NCBI GenBank assembly: GCA_032622095.1
Contig: CP136064.1
Span: 182,004,011 to 182,068,010 of the forward strand
Source: Siphonodentalium dalli
Taxonomy: Eukaryota; Mollusca; Scaphopoda; Gadilida; Siphonodentaliidae
DNA: 64,000 bases
Direction of reading: 5' to 3'
Shown here: in pieces, positions 36,271 to 46,743 of the stretch
Layout of the letters: each line of letters opens with the position of its first letter
How positions within the stretch are numbered: the first letter of the stretch is position 1
Translations under genes and position numbers: made by a program
Notes under the pieces: generated by a model
What the model saw: only the letters and a program-made list of their open reading frames with translations
What the model was told of the DNA's origin: nothing
The model's database searches: none

Positions 36271-36641
36271 TAAGACCATCACTAAGTGGTACCGTATATA
36301 CATTATATGGGGAGCCGGACTACCCGTTTCCCTTCGTCTCATTGTAATGGTATGTTACAAACCGTTACGTGATTTCTGAGATTCCACAGAGACCCATCCT
36401 ACAAACTAAAACATAGAAAGTCCCCGTAAAAAACATTGTTTCTTCACCTCCTTTCATTGTAGCGATATGTTGCGAAGTGTTACGAAGTGTTACCGGTGCG
36501 TGTTACAAATGATATTAAGTCCCCATAAGAAAACCGCAGCATAATTTTTAAACTCATCTCAATTCAGCGTTACGAAGCATTACGTACGTGATTTCCGAGA
36601 TCAACAGAGACCGCTCATAGACAGGTGCTCATGCAATTTTC

Positions 36642-37467
36642 AGAATCAGACCTATTCTTTTCAATTTATGTATCGATGATGCAGCAATGTCTACTCACCA
36701 GTTACATTGTCAGAAGCAAAATTCAACCATAGTTTTATATGCAGATGATTTAGCCCTTATTTCAGAATTCCCGACAGTTCTCCAGAACTGCCTGCATGAC
36801 TCTCTTTACAAATGCTGCTATGATTGGAAGCTTACTGTTAACACCACAAAATAAAAGACTATGACTTTCAAAAAGCACCATGATAAAATGATTATATTAG
36901 GCTTAAGTATGGTCCATGTGAACTGGAAATGGTTAATTAATATAAGTATTTGGGAATTATTTTCCATGAAAATGGAAGCATCTTTCAGCGGCGATAAATC
37001 TACGCATTTTTCTGAAAAGCAACATGATAATTGATCAATTAAAACTTGGATGCATATTGTCAATAAAATGATTCTGCCATGCTTACATATTGCACTGAAA
37101 TATGGATATTTTACATTAAACTAACTACAATTCGGTTGCAAGTATTTTTACGTCAACCATTGACACTACTTTCAGTCCAATACTAAGGGATAATTTTGGG
37201 GTGCACAGTGAGATTGATACGTCAACAGTATGCTTGAAAGCCCTCCTAGTGATAGTACAATTCTATCATAAATTGAATAAATTAGACAAAAATAGCCATC
37301 AACATAAACTTCTAGTATCTACTTTTGATGAAGATATTGAATTGGGGGAACACTCTTGGGCAAATTTAATGAAGAAGTGTGAACGATTTACTAAAACAGA
37401 ACTCACAGGGGTTGATGATTCACACATGCCGTATAGAAGGAGTATTTACACAATGCTACAGAAATAA
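36642..37467 (+). pseudogene. Degenerate non-LTR reverse transcriptase fragment
   Basis: The plus-strand reading gives RPILFNLCIDDAA, then VLYADDLALISEFPTVLQNC and YDWKLTVNTTK followed by a stop, the core of a reverse transcriptase palm. After frame breaks, 37201-37467 gives HSEIDTSTVCLKALL and RRSIYTMLQK, typical of the region beyond the thumb. The upstream domains are missing. It differs from the LINE at 2.2 kb in having a normal YADD and no close similarity by eye, so it represents another family. Confidence 0.75.
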
Positions 37468-37569
37468 AGTAAAACAGGAGTAACACGAATGCATATAAAA
37501 CGAAGGTAAACAGAGATTTTTCAGTAAAGTATGTTCAGACTTTACAATCAAAGATTAATTCACTTTTAA

Positions 37570-37998
37570 AGCCACATGGCGGTTTGCGCTCTCAGGGCTA
37601 AAATACACATAATATTATTCGCTTTTGAATTGTTCTCAGTATCGAAATAGGTCAATAAATATCTGAACTACCTTTATACGAGCATTATGTAACACAAAAA
37701 GACGCATTGAAGTAATGAAAAATACAACTGTGAATACGGTGTTTGGGCCCCGAACACAAAACAGCCATTTGCACGACATGGAACAGAAAAGAGCGTTCCG
37801 TGGTAGTTTATTCCTGATATGGAAGGAATAAAGAGCGTTTGTCTGACTTCTGGCGAAAAGTTGAAAAATGCCTGTGGCTTTGGCAAGTGTTTTCAGAGCA
37901 TATGAAGCCGGTATATTAATGGTTCCTTTATTTATCGACCTATCGTATCCGTCGCTCCAAATTACGTAGAAAACAATTTTGAGGTTCGAATGAGCCAT
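37570..37998 (-). other. Open segment overlapping the copy of the 18.7-kb repeat
   Basis: A 120-codon minus-strand frame (37636-37998) begins MAHSNLKIVFYVIW but matches no family. Its lower half (37570-37770) is the diverged duplicate of 18700-18965, so the frame probably crosses a repeat. There is no clear splice support at the repeat end. Confidence 0.3.
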
Positions 37999-38037
37999 GT
38001 CCGTTTAATATCCCCAAAATCTAAGAAGACAACTCAC

Positions 38038-38073
38038 CAATTTGAGGACCAGTGCCCAGATTGAAAATTGAAA
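38038..38073 (-). CDS. Possible 36-base micro-exon of the lectin-EGF-ZP gene
   Basis: Acceptor ATATCTTCCAG and donor GTGAGT bound 36 bases that read SIFNLGTGPQI in the frame required between lectin exon 5 and EGF exon 6 (phase 1 at both ends). If used, it would add a 12-residue linker; exons 5 and 6 also splice in frame without it. Supported only by splice sites and phase. Confidence 0.35.
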
Positions 38074-38518
38074 CTGGAAGATATGTAAACACGGGTGCAA
38101 AGAAAAAAACGCTTTTGTATCAGATGCAAGGCCATAGTTGATGATTAACTTATTTTTTTCTTTTCGGTCATCCTCTCTATGAAGAAATTAGAAATAAGCA
38201 AGAAATTTTCCAAAATTTTATCGAGAAGAATCCCAACTAATTATTAAATACCACATATTCTCGACATACAAAACAGATATGCAAATTTATCAAGGAGACC
38301 TCTGGAGTGCAGTCACGGGTGATCAACACCTTTAAGATAAATTAATTACTAATGCCAAATAATCTCTTTAATTGTATTTTATTAAACATGCCGATTCACT
38401 AGTCATAGCATTTAATACCACAATCGTTTTCATAATATGTAGTTAATGAGTTATTGTCGTTATTGTTTTATATCGCTATGTTTCAGTGTTATGTGTGTTG
38501 ATAGGGTTACGTAGCGTT

Positions 38519-39612
38519 TTTCCGAAGACCCATAACTCCGAAGGTCAGATTCTCCGACGCCCCGATTCTCCGAAAGCCCATAACTCCGAAGTCCCGATTC
38601 TCCGAAATCCCATAACTCCGAAGACCCATAACTCCGAAAGCCCATAACTCCGAAGGCCTATAACTCCGAACGCCCATAACTCCGAAGGTCTATAACTCCG
38701 AAGGGCCGATTCTCCGAAGGTCCGATTCTCCGAAGATAATGTTTTATCGCTTATTAAATAGTGTACAGTCCAGTGGCGGGGTCAATTGGGCCCTAGGGAA
38801 GACCGCCCACAAAAAACATGTCAAATGTCATGTAAACGTCCGGAAATCCCTCCTAGGCATTCAAATATTCACAGTGTTCCTGCCCAGGGGAGCCCCCTGA
38901 CCAACGATTGGGGGCGACCCCTCCCATGCATGCGCTCCCCAAATCAGGCCTTCGTGATATGCTTTCGGCATATAATATGCATGATATATCCCCCACATAT
39001 CCCCCACATATGCTAATTAATGTGCACCCCTAAATGGGAACCCTGGCTCCGCCACTGGTGTGCACCGGGTATATTATAACGAAACGCTGCAAGAATGTCA
39101 GAGTAGCCTAACATGCACAGGGGCGAACGGGGGCCAAAGGGGCAGAACTCGCCCTTTTTTCTCACCCCTGTACATTTTACTCTGGCATCTAATGGGCCAA
39201 CGTAACGTTATAGTATCTGGTGTATAGTCAGTGGCGGGCCAGGATTCCCATTTAGGTGGGGGCAGTAGAAAAGGTTTGAATATTTTGATGCCCCCATGAA
39301 CGATTTCCGGGCGTTTACATGACATTGGACATGTTTTGGTAGGGGCCCATATTGTCTGAAATAGCAAGTAGAGGTTTAATGGGGACCCCTTGGATTCGCC
39401 ACTGGACTGTACACTATTTAGTAAACGATAATACCCCGATAAAACAAAATCTTCGGAGAATCGGACCTTCGGAGTTATGGGCCGTCGGAGAATCGGATCT
39501 TCGGAGTTATGGGCCGTCGGAGAATCGGGTCTTCGGAGTTGTGGGCCGTCGGAGAATCGGGTCTTCGGAGTTGTGGGCCTTCGTAGTAATAGGTCTTCGG
39601 AAAATCGGTCTG
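38519..39612. mobile_element. Foldback element with TCCGAAG minisatellite arms
   Basis: The left arm (38519-38740) is a 15-16 base minisatellite of (C)CCATAACTCCGAAG / CCGATTCTCCGAAG units. The right arm (39448-39606) is the same array in reverse complement. Similarity continues inward through AGTGTACAGTCCAGTGGCG on the left and CGCCACTGGACTGTACACT on the right, so the inverted repeat is about 250 bases per arm. The interior holds two smaller CAGTGGCGG...CCACTG elements. Confidence 0.8.
38771..39057. mobile_element. hAT-like CAGTGGCGG short element
   Basis: Termini CAGTGGCGGGGTCAA and CTGGCTCCGCCACTG are inverted. A second one of the same kind, about 175 bases, lies in the opposite half (39229-39404). 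CAGTGGCG ends resemble hAT miniature elements; the 8-base flanks do not match clearly. Confidence 0.5.
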
Positions 39613-40147
39613 ACACCGTTGATAGCGGCCTAACGGGTATTTATTATACAAATAAATCTAAATCTAATATACATTGTAGCGGATTGTGTTTCGTTTATTG
39701 TTGCATACTTTAGTAATACACTCTCTTCCATGTCTTCATGTAGTGATCAGAAAGCTTCGTGACTGTTGATTATAGTTACAACACTAAAAGTACATGTACT
39801 TAAGAAAGGGGTCCTAACTCAGAAAAGGGAGAATTTTCACAAATGGAATATAAATATACGACAAACAAATCAGCATCGGGGGTATCTGAACATGTGGTTA
39901 ATCAAGACTGTCGATACGGGGCTTGTTCCCCCACTATTATCACTAAAAAGATTCACTTCGTAGCACACTACATCCCTCTACGACTAATGTATGTTAAACT
40001 GATAGGCAAACTTACTTTATTTGTTCTAAGATCATTCATGTCAGGGGTATATTACAAAGTTATACATTGAGTTGAATCGTCATTTTGGTATGCCGTGTAA
40101 GATTGTTTAAAAATCAAGAGGAGAATAAATTAGAAGAATAATCTCAC

Positions 40148-40279
40148 CTTTCTCACAGACATAATCGTTGAGAATGGTACACGATTTGACGTGCCATTTG
40201 TTATCCACTGCAGACATGCTCACACAGTTTCCAGGATCGTGTTCGTTTTGCCACGTGGTGAAATGCTCCACTGGGTCAC
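40148..40279 (-). CDS. Lectin-EGF-ZP gene exon 5: second half of C-type lectin domain 2
   Basis: Acceptor CTTTCGCCAG and donor GTGAGA bound a 132-base, phase 1-1 exon. It encodes DPVEHFTTWQNEHDPGNCVS, then MSAVDNKWHVKSC and TILNDYVCEK, the C-terminal half of a C-type lectin fold: W-x-N-E-x-x-P-G-N-C at the ligand loop, then W-x-x-x-x-C and the closing Y-V-C-E. The canonical EPN/QPD sugar motif reads NEH, and WND reads KWH, so calcium-dependent mannose/galactose binding cannot be assumed. It joins exon 4 in frame across the 6-kb intron holding the nested mobile elements. Confidence 0.9.
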
Positions 40280-41619
40280 CTGGCGAAAGAAAATATCGTG
40301 CTGAGTATACTTAGAACACGCTTCAATATCAAAGTTGTGTTATTTGATTGACAGACGCGTGTTTGGCATACATCCAGGGAAACATTGCAAAACATTTTCA
40401 AAACATATATTTTGCTGGATCCATCCGGCGAAAAATCTTGTATATCGCATATCCTCATCTTCGTTGCGGGGGAGAGCCTGGTAATGACGAACGCGCACAA
40501 TTGATCCCGAATGGTGGACGGTCGGGTAGTTACATCAGGCTTCTTGTGGCAGGAATATATTTTATATCGAGAAGCTTCCAGGCAGTAATGTTGAACTTAT
40601 GGGGCGCGACTTGAGATTACAGAAAAGCAATGGCCAGATTTCACATATTGTAAAAAAAAACTGTCACAAGCTCAGAAAATCGAAGAAATACGACACAAAT
40701 CATGACGGCTAAAATATAGGGATGTTGATTGATGAGTGGAAGCAAATCTTACATCTTGACATATTAAATCCATACTCGTGAAATTATAAGCAAGAGCATT
40801 GAAGACATATTATGGACTTGTTCGGGTGCGTTAAACTGATTAGTTAGTATTCAGGCGCTATATCTACTCAAGGAATCTAGCATTCTATACTAACATCGCC
40901 GAAAACCTCAAGCAAATCGACCGTACCACTCCATAGAAAACATCGTCAGAATTACGCTCAATTGTAAATATTTACATCTCGATTCGGGACGCGACCAGTT
41001 GCGATAAACTAACGAAAATGATTTCGCCATCGAGACTCGGTGCATTTAATGGATATATATGAATGACGGCATGTGTTTTCAATTTGGTTACAATATTTGT
41101 AAAAATGACAATTATGAGCATGATTTTTTTTCCGTTTCTATTTGATCACTCTACCGGAGTGTTTCACATAGCTTTGTAAGTGACACATCACATTTAGTGT
41201 GCACGATGCAATGTTCTTGCGTATATGTATGATCACATATGTCAAGCAAATTTTACAATGTAAAAAACTTGATCTATCACATGTGACCTATAATGACAAC
41301 TTGACTGTAGAAAAACTTTAATTAAATATAAGTAATATATAGACTTGAATTTAAATACGTGTATTTTGTTAACTGCGGGTATTTCGTACTCATACGTTGT
41401 AAGACGATTAGTATAATAGGCATATAAAATATTGTCAGTGTGATATTCAGAAATATTTCTACTGATGCTGGCATATTTATTCACCAATATATCTATCACA
41501 TTTCAAATCATGATCTAAGTATAAACTGCTATTACCATCATAACATGTCCATTTCTATAAGATGTGATCATTTAATCTCGCAAATATATGAAGCATGAGA
41601 AAGTGACTCATACATTAAT

Positions 41620-41630
41620 TCTGCTATATC
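41620..41630. repeat. Left target site duplication of the ORF1-only retroelement
   Basis: TCTGCTATATC here is repeated exactly at 46316-46326, immediately after the (CAAT)n tail. Confidence 0.85.
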
Positions 41631-42199
41631 CCCCATGTGGGGTATAATAGGCCTACCGCCCCACTGCGAGGGGTAAGAATCCCACAATGTGCCATCCTGT
41701 TTGCCGTGTGTGCATCCCGTGAGGTGTAGTGTAGGAATCCTGTAGGTACTAGTGCGGCCACATCACGTGAGGCATCGACCTGTGGATGCGTCTTCGCTCA
41801 TGGTCCTCTTTGGTTCCTACATCTCTTCAGGACGGGTGGTTGAGTTGACCAGGCTCAATCAATCGGCTAGTCACGCCTCCCCACAGTGTTTCAGATTAAA
41901 TGTCTGCCATCTGTTCTATTATATTTCTGGTGTCTAGTTGTGTCCTCTGTTTTTCATGTCTGTTTCTTTCGTGGCATGTCTGTTTGAATTTCGTCTTCAT
42001 CACTGTTAAATGTTTCAGTTTTGTACTGTTCACGCCTATCTCACTGTGACGAGGTACCGGGAGGCTGCTATATGCAGTGGCTAAACGGGTCATCGCTTCA
42101 GCTGTGTACCAGTCGTTGGACAGACCATATTTTGAAGGGTAGTCCGAGGCGGCTGCTGGGCTATTTGTCGATTATTTGCTTTTCATATAGCAACTGATA

Positions 42200-42694
42200 A
42201 CAAACAAAGATGTACGAATGACCAACAGCCAAGTTCCACTGATGCTGAGGTCTATCCTCGGTACTTGGTTTTGATCCAAATGTGAAGAGATCTTCTCTAC
42301 TTGTGATTGATAAAACGCTACAAAGCATAGCCGGCCAATTAAAATACGTCAAATCGGTCAGGAATGGGCCACTCGGTGGCTCTCTTCTGATCGAATGTTC
42401 AAGAACAATTCAAGCTAACGCTCTTGTGCAATTGACATCTATTGCACAAACACATGTGTTGGTAACTCCTACAGGACATTTAACAGTAGCAGAGCTGTGT
42501 TGAGAACTCCAGATATAGCTGATTCTTCTGGGTCAGAGATATTGGCTGAGTTAGCACCACGGAGAGTTACAGAAATCCTTAGATTTACGAAGACAGTTGA
42601 TGGTCAAAAAGTTCAGTTGAACAGTTATCTGCTGACCTTCAATCGATGCGAGCATCCATCGACATTGAGGTCCGAATCGGCATCTCCAGTTTAG
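42200..42694 (+). pseudogene. Retroelement ORF1, N-terminal part (frameshifted)
   Basis: Fragments in three frames read YPRYLVLI near 42255, then SLLVIDKTLQSIAGQ with VKSVRNGPLGGSLLIECSRT and GHLTVAEL (42282-42503), then RTPDIADSSGSEILAELAPR with VTEILRFTKTVDGQKV and YLLTFNRCEHPSTLR (42497-42670). This is the known N-terminal pattern of Jockey/I-type ORF1 nucleic-acid chaperones (an RRM-like fold before the zinc knuckles). Single-base shifts near 42280 and 42500 break it, and the insertion at 42667 cuts it before the knuckles. Confidence 0.8.
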
Positions 42695-45161
42695 ACCTAG
42701 TTTAAACTACCAGTTTAAACTGGGTTTTAGTAGTAAAACCAAGTTTTTCTCCACCGCCGGGACGACATAGATTTGGTCGATTGCGTTACCTGTGGGCATC
42801 ACTTGTCCAATTGCAAGAATAGGAGGCGTGGTCTGTCTGTTTATTATCGCTACTTGTCAATTCATTGTCCGGTCACGCGACCTGTTGTCGCTATATAATC
42901 TCCTAATCAGGGGAATAACCCGTGCGCTTTGAGAAATCACGACGAATGCACGGTCTGTTGTATAACGGTTAGATATTATCTAATATCATGGACGAACGTG
43001 ACTTTTGTAACTCAAAAATATCTCTTGAGGGCATGGGTGGGGGCCCGCCACAAATACCCCATAGAAACACCACCACCCCGGGGGTACCATCCGGACGGGT
43101 GAAAATGGGTTATGGACCATTTTTGAGAACGGGAAGGATTTCGGCGAATTTGACGGCATGAATGGGTGGCTCGCCCATAATACCCGATAGAAACATCACC
43201 CCTCACCCCGGGATAACAGGGGTATGGACGGTAAGGATTTAGGCTAATTAATTTGGCAGCAGGAGTGGGTGGCACGATCAAAATACACCATATAACCACC
43301 CCTACCACCCCTCACCGGGGGGGGGAGGGGTCCCACCAGAGGAGGTGGAAATTGGGTACGCCCATATACCGAATAGAAACACCCCAACCCTCACCCCCGG
43401 GGAAGGGTACCTCAAATAACGCATATAAACACCCCACCCCTCACATCCGGGCGGGGTGGGGTGGGTTACCAACCGAGGGGTGAAGATGGGATATGAACCA
43501 TGTTCGAGAACGGTAAGGATTTCGGCCAATTTGACGACAGGGGTGTGTGGCCCGCTCCAAATATCCCATATAGACACCCTACCCTCATCCCTGGAGGGTA
43601 CCACCCTGCTGGGGTGAAAATGGGGTATGGAGCATTTTATTCATTATTCGCAAAAACATGCCTCTGTTGGTCAACATTACGGCAAGTGTATGTGGCCCGC
43701 CCCAAATACCCCATATAATGGGGTATGGACCGTTATCGAGAATGGTAAGGATTTCGGCCAATATGACGTCATTGGTGGGAGGCCCGCCTTCAAATAATCA
43801 TAGAAACACCCCCACCCTTACCGCGGGTGAAAATAGGGTCCGGGTAGGGGTGGGGTGTTTCTATGGGGGGCATTTGGGATGTGCCACCCACCGTTCTCGA
43901 AAATGGTCCATACCCCATTTCACCCCCTCGTGGTGGTACCTCCGGTGAGGGTGTTTCTAGGGGGTAGTTGGAGCGGGCTACACACACTGCCGACGTCAAA
44001 TTGACCGAAATCCTTACCGTTCTCGAAAATGGTCCATACCCCATTTTCACCTCCTGGGGTGGTTCCCCATCGTTCAGGGGTGGGCTGTTTCTATGGGACA
44101 TTTGAGCGGGCCATCCATCCATGCCGTCAATTGGCCGAAATCCTTACCAGTCTCGAAAATGGTCCATATCCCACGTTCACCTCCTCTGTGGTACCCCCCC
44201 CCCCCCCCCGGATGTGAGGGTGGGATGTTTCTATGGGTTATTTGGGGCGAGCCACCCACCCATACTATCAAATTGGCCGAAATCCTTACAGTTCTCCAAA
44301 ATAGTCCATACTCCACCCACTCAGGGTGGCCGTTACCCTCCACCGGGTGAAGGCTGGGGTGTCTCTGATAGGTATTTGGGCGGGCCACCAACCCATGCGT
44401 CAAATTGACCGAAAGAGACCTTTTTTGTGAATAAGGAATCAGTTTCAAAAGTCATGTTCGTGTCTAACGTGTCAATCTGATCAGTCCGATCCCGCCATGC
44501 TCTCAGCCGCCAAATCGACATCCGAACGAGCGAATTGCAAACAGACATATATAGCAAGAAATCATCCATCACACTGGTACATATTTTGTTAGAATTTATC
44601 TCATAAGTACCGACATCGCCTCCCCGAATTCCACTAAGACTCTCCTGCATCTACATTGAGTGACAAACGCCCGCGCATAAACGCCTCCCCCAATTCAAAA
44701 TAAACACTCCCATATTCACGAAGAAACAACATCAATATTGGGCGAAAAATATCGGCCGAATAATTAAACCCAAAAAACTAGGTTTTAGTCAAACCTGGGG
44801 TAGGGTGGTTTAACTTTGAATTTTTTTCAAAGTATATTTAAAGGTGTATGTTCGAGGCGAGACGTATGGTACGCATAAATCATATATACCTAAGCTTATA
44901 CTGATGATTATATAGCCAATTCACCACAAACAACTAGTAATATTACCATAACTTTATCACGTTAATAAAACCTAGTTTCAACTTAAACTGAGTTTATCAC
45001 AAAACTTGGTTTAAGTACGCTAAAACCCAGTTTTACTCCCATAAACCTGGTTTAACTACTGTAAAACCAAGTTTAAACCCTACTTAAACCTAGTTTAAAC
45101 TGGAGTTAAACCTGGTCTAGAATAAAACCTAGTCTAAACCAGAGATGCCGATTCGGACCTC
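42667..45161. mobile_element. 2.5-kb DNA element with perfect 20-bp TIRs and palindromic minisatellite core
   Basis: The two ends carry GAGGTCCGAATCGGCATCTC as a perfect inverted pair (42667-42686 and 45142-45161). Next to each end lie subterminal copies of GTTTAAACTGG/GGTTTTAGT-like motifs, few on the left (42690-42750) and about ten on the right (44960-45140). The core is a GC-rich inverted minisatellite. No transposase frame was found. Joining 42666 to 45162 brings the interrupted ORF1 back together (STLR then GYMKMDLSTYVPNPLRCFKC). No exact target duplication is visible; an 8-base pair CGACATTG/CTATGTTG matches at five positions. Confidence 0.8.
43010..44420. repeat. Inverted minisatellite: arms in opposite orientation around ~43.83 kb
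   Basis: The left half repeats units of GGTAAGGATTTCGGCCAATT, GCCCGCC.AAATACCCCATA, GAAACACC.CCACCC and GAAAATGGGGTATGGACCAT (anchors near 43131, 43226, 43514 and 43746). The right half repeats the reverse complement (anchors near 44000, 44131, 44272 and 44406, spacing about 135-140). Small open frames on both strands are by-products of this repeat. Confidence 0.85.
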
Positions 45162-45163
45162 TA

Positions 45164-46010
45164 TGTTGGGTATATGAAGATGGATTTAAGTACATATGTT
45201 CCAAACCCATTGCGATGTTTTAAATGTCAGGGTTATGGTCATGACCAGGAACATTGTAAAAGTAAAGAAACCATATGTGCACGATGTTCTTGATCATAAG
45301 GATTGTACGGATCTGACGAAATGTTCAAACTGTCAAGGCGCACATGCTGCAATGGATCGTACATGTCCCATCTGGGATCGTTGAATTCAACGATGTAAAG
45401 CTGAGAAGCATCTGTCATGTATAGATGCTAAGAAAATACTTGGACCCGACCATCCATTCCGCAGGTCATATACTCAGCAATCGTGTCTACCAAAAAGTGT
45501 GTTGATGCCAGCACTCAGACACATAGTCAGACAAAACTCGTCATTATATCACTACCCGTAGCAATGCAAGTTGAGGAGACTGACACTATTCCTGATCCAG
45601 AACATGTAGCGCAGGTTGTGGATACAGACTCTGTCGTTGAGACATTTCCTCCGAAACAATCTATGCAACTTGATCCTACTGTTCCAAATGATAAATCGCC
45701 TGTTGCTCCAAAACAAAGATCGCCAAAGTCACTCAAACGTTTCGACCCTCAGAAAGAGAGGTACATCTTTGAGCTTTCAAAATTTGACCGCATGATTGAT
45801 GAGCAACGGTTGACTCTCAAAGACAAGAAACAGTTTTTGTGGATCGAGGCTGTCGGTTGTGTGAAGGATGGCATTCTCTCTCACTCACCCGACCATCAGC
45901 TTGACGCATTGATAAAGGATCGTGCGCCATTCATCAAATATTATAAATACCTTATCACTGCAGAATCTGATTTTAAAAGCTACTTTACATATTTCGATGT
46001 GGATCCTTGA
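45164..46010 (+). pseudogene. Retroelement ORF1, C-terminal part with zinc knuckles
   Basis: The reading continues from the 42.67-kb break: YVPNPLRCFKCQGYGHDQEH then C (first CCHC knuckle), CARC...DHKDC (second, with a frameshift near 45290), KCSNCQGAHAAMDRTCPIW (third), then an in-frame stop near 45381. From 45483 a clean 175-codon frame continues to 46010 with CVDASTQTHSQTK, an acidic/proline-rich stretch and RSPKSLKRFDPQKERYIFEL. These are nucleic-acid-binding ORF1 features; the copy is non-functional because of the stop, the frameshifts and the insertion. Confidence 0.8.
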
Positions 46011-46315
46011 TAATTTCGTGTTCTTTATTTGCTATTTATTATCTATTCTTGAACTACTTTTATACGTTTTATAGCATGATTGCATACTAGTCAGTTCTTG
46101 AATTATATTCCTGATTCCAAGTGGAAACATTCCTCTTGTGTGCGTTTATTTGTACACATCTCATCGTTGCATTGTTTTAATTTAATCCACTGTCTGATTT
46201 ATCTACACAGTTGTTTCGCTACGATAATTTTTGATACCCGATTCTGTTCTTGGTCGTGATATGGCCTAGCGGCTAAAACGACGTTAAACCCTCAATCAAT
46301 CAATCAATCAATCAA

Positions 46316-46326
46316 TCTGCTATATC
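46316..46326. repeat. Right target site duplication of the ORF1-only retroelement
   Basis: TCTGCTATATC directly follows the (TCAA)n tail and is identical to 41620-41630. Confidence 0.85.
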
Positions 46327-46431
46327 AAATAAATGATCACCTTTTGCTATGGAATTTGAGCTCAATATATCACCCATGCATTCGGCGGACTATTGAGTCG
46401 GGTTTAAATACCACATTATAGAAATACTCAC

Positions 46432-46743
46432 TGTAGTTCTTGTGCCAAGCGAATTTTTCACGACCGCTATCAAACTTTCCCCCAATCCAGTAGTTACCGT
46501 CAGAAATGTTCCAATCTGTGATATTCAATACCAGCGTAGTTTGAAGAGCTTCGTCGGTGATCATTGCCAGTTGTGGAGCGCGTTCATTGCTGGCAACGGA
46601 TATCAGTTTCTCACAGTTCAATTCAGCTGCCTCCCATGTCACACCATCACTGTTAGCCACATAAAAGCAGTCGATGCCATATGGAACCAACAGACACTGG
46701 GTATGGTTGGAGCACAGGTGTATCGTAGGACACAGCCTGTTGT
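46432..46743 (-). CDS. Lectin-EGF-ZP gene exon 4: first half of C-type lectin domain 2
   Basis: A 312-base, phase 1-1 exon with acceptor ATAATGTTTCAG and donor GTGAGT. It encodes DNRLCPTIHLCSNHTQCLL, then GIDCFYVANSDGVTWEAAEL and NCEKL, then LAMITDEALQTTLVLN and GNYWIGGKFDSGREKFAWHK. The W-x-x-A-x-x-x-C step, the LAxI motif and YWIGG (WIGL motif) define the first half of a long-form C-type lectin domain. Two extra N-terminal cysteine pairs precede the core. NHT, NIT and NYS are potential N-glycosylation sites. It completes its fold with exon 5 at 40148-40279. Confidence 0.9.

Larger units (their letters stand above)
41631..46315 (+). mobile_element. ORF1-only non-LTR retroelement with perfect target duplication
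   Basis: The element is framed by an 11-base target duplication. It starts with a GC-richer 5' leader (CCCCATGTGGGGTATAATAG), carries a damaged ORF1 with an RRM-like region and three zinc knuckles, then a ~300-base 3' region ending GGCCTAGCGGCTAAAACGAC, GTTAAACCC and a (TCAA)n tail. No endonuclease or reverse transcriptase follows ORF1, although both element ends are present. Without the 2.5-kb insertion at 42667-45161 it would be about 2.2 kb. It lies in the intron dividing lectin domain 2. Confidence 0.85.

Noticed and set aside
36141-36379. Plus frame of 61 codons over the 36.2-kb region
   Set aside because: It runs through the arm of a foldback MITE.
39098-39713. Frames of 78-172 codons with repeated RIGSSELWA / RRPTTPKTRFSD-like peptides
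   Set aside because: They are produced by the TCCGAAG minisatellite arm of the foldback element.
43010-44650. Many 60-125 codon frames on both strands
   Set aside because: They come from the GC-rich inverted minisatellite; the same peptide words recur in shifted frames and on both strands.
46261-46315. tRNA-derived SINE tail
   Set aside because: The GGCCTAGCGGCTAAAACGAC part looks SINE-like but no B-box was seen, and the 11-base target duplication shows it is the 3' end of the ORF1-bearing element.
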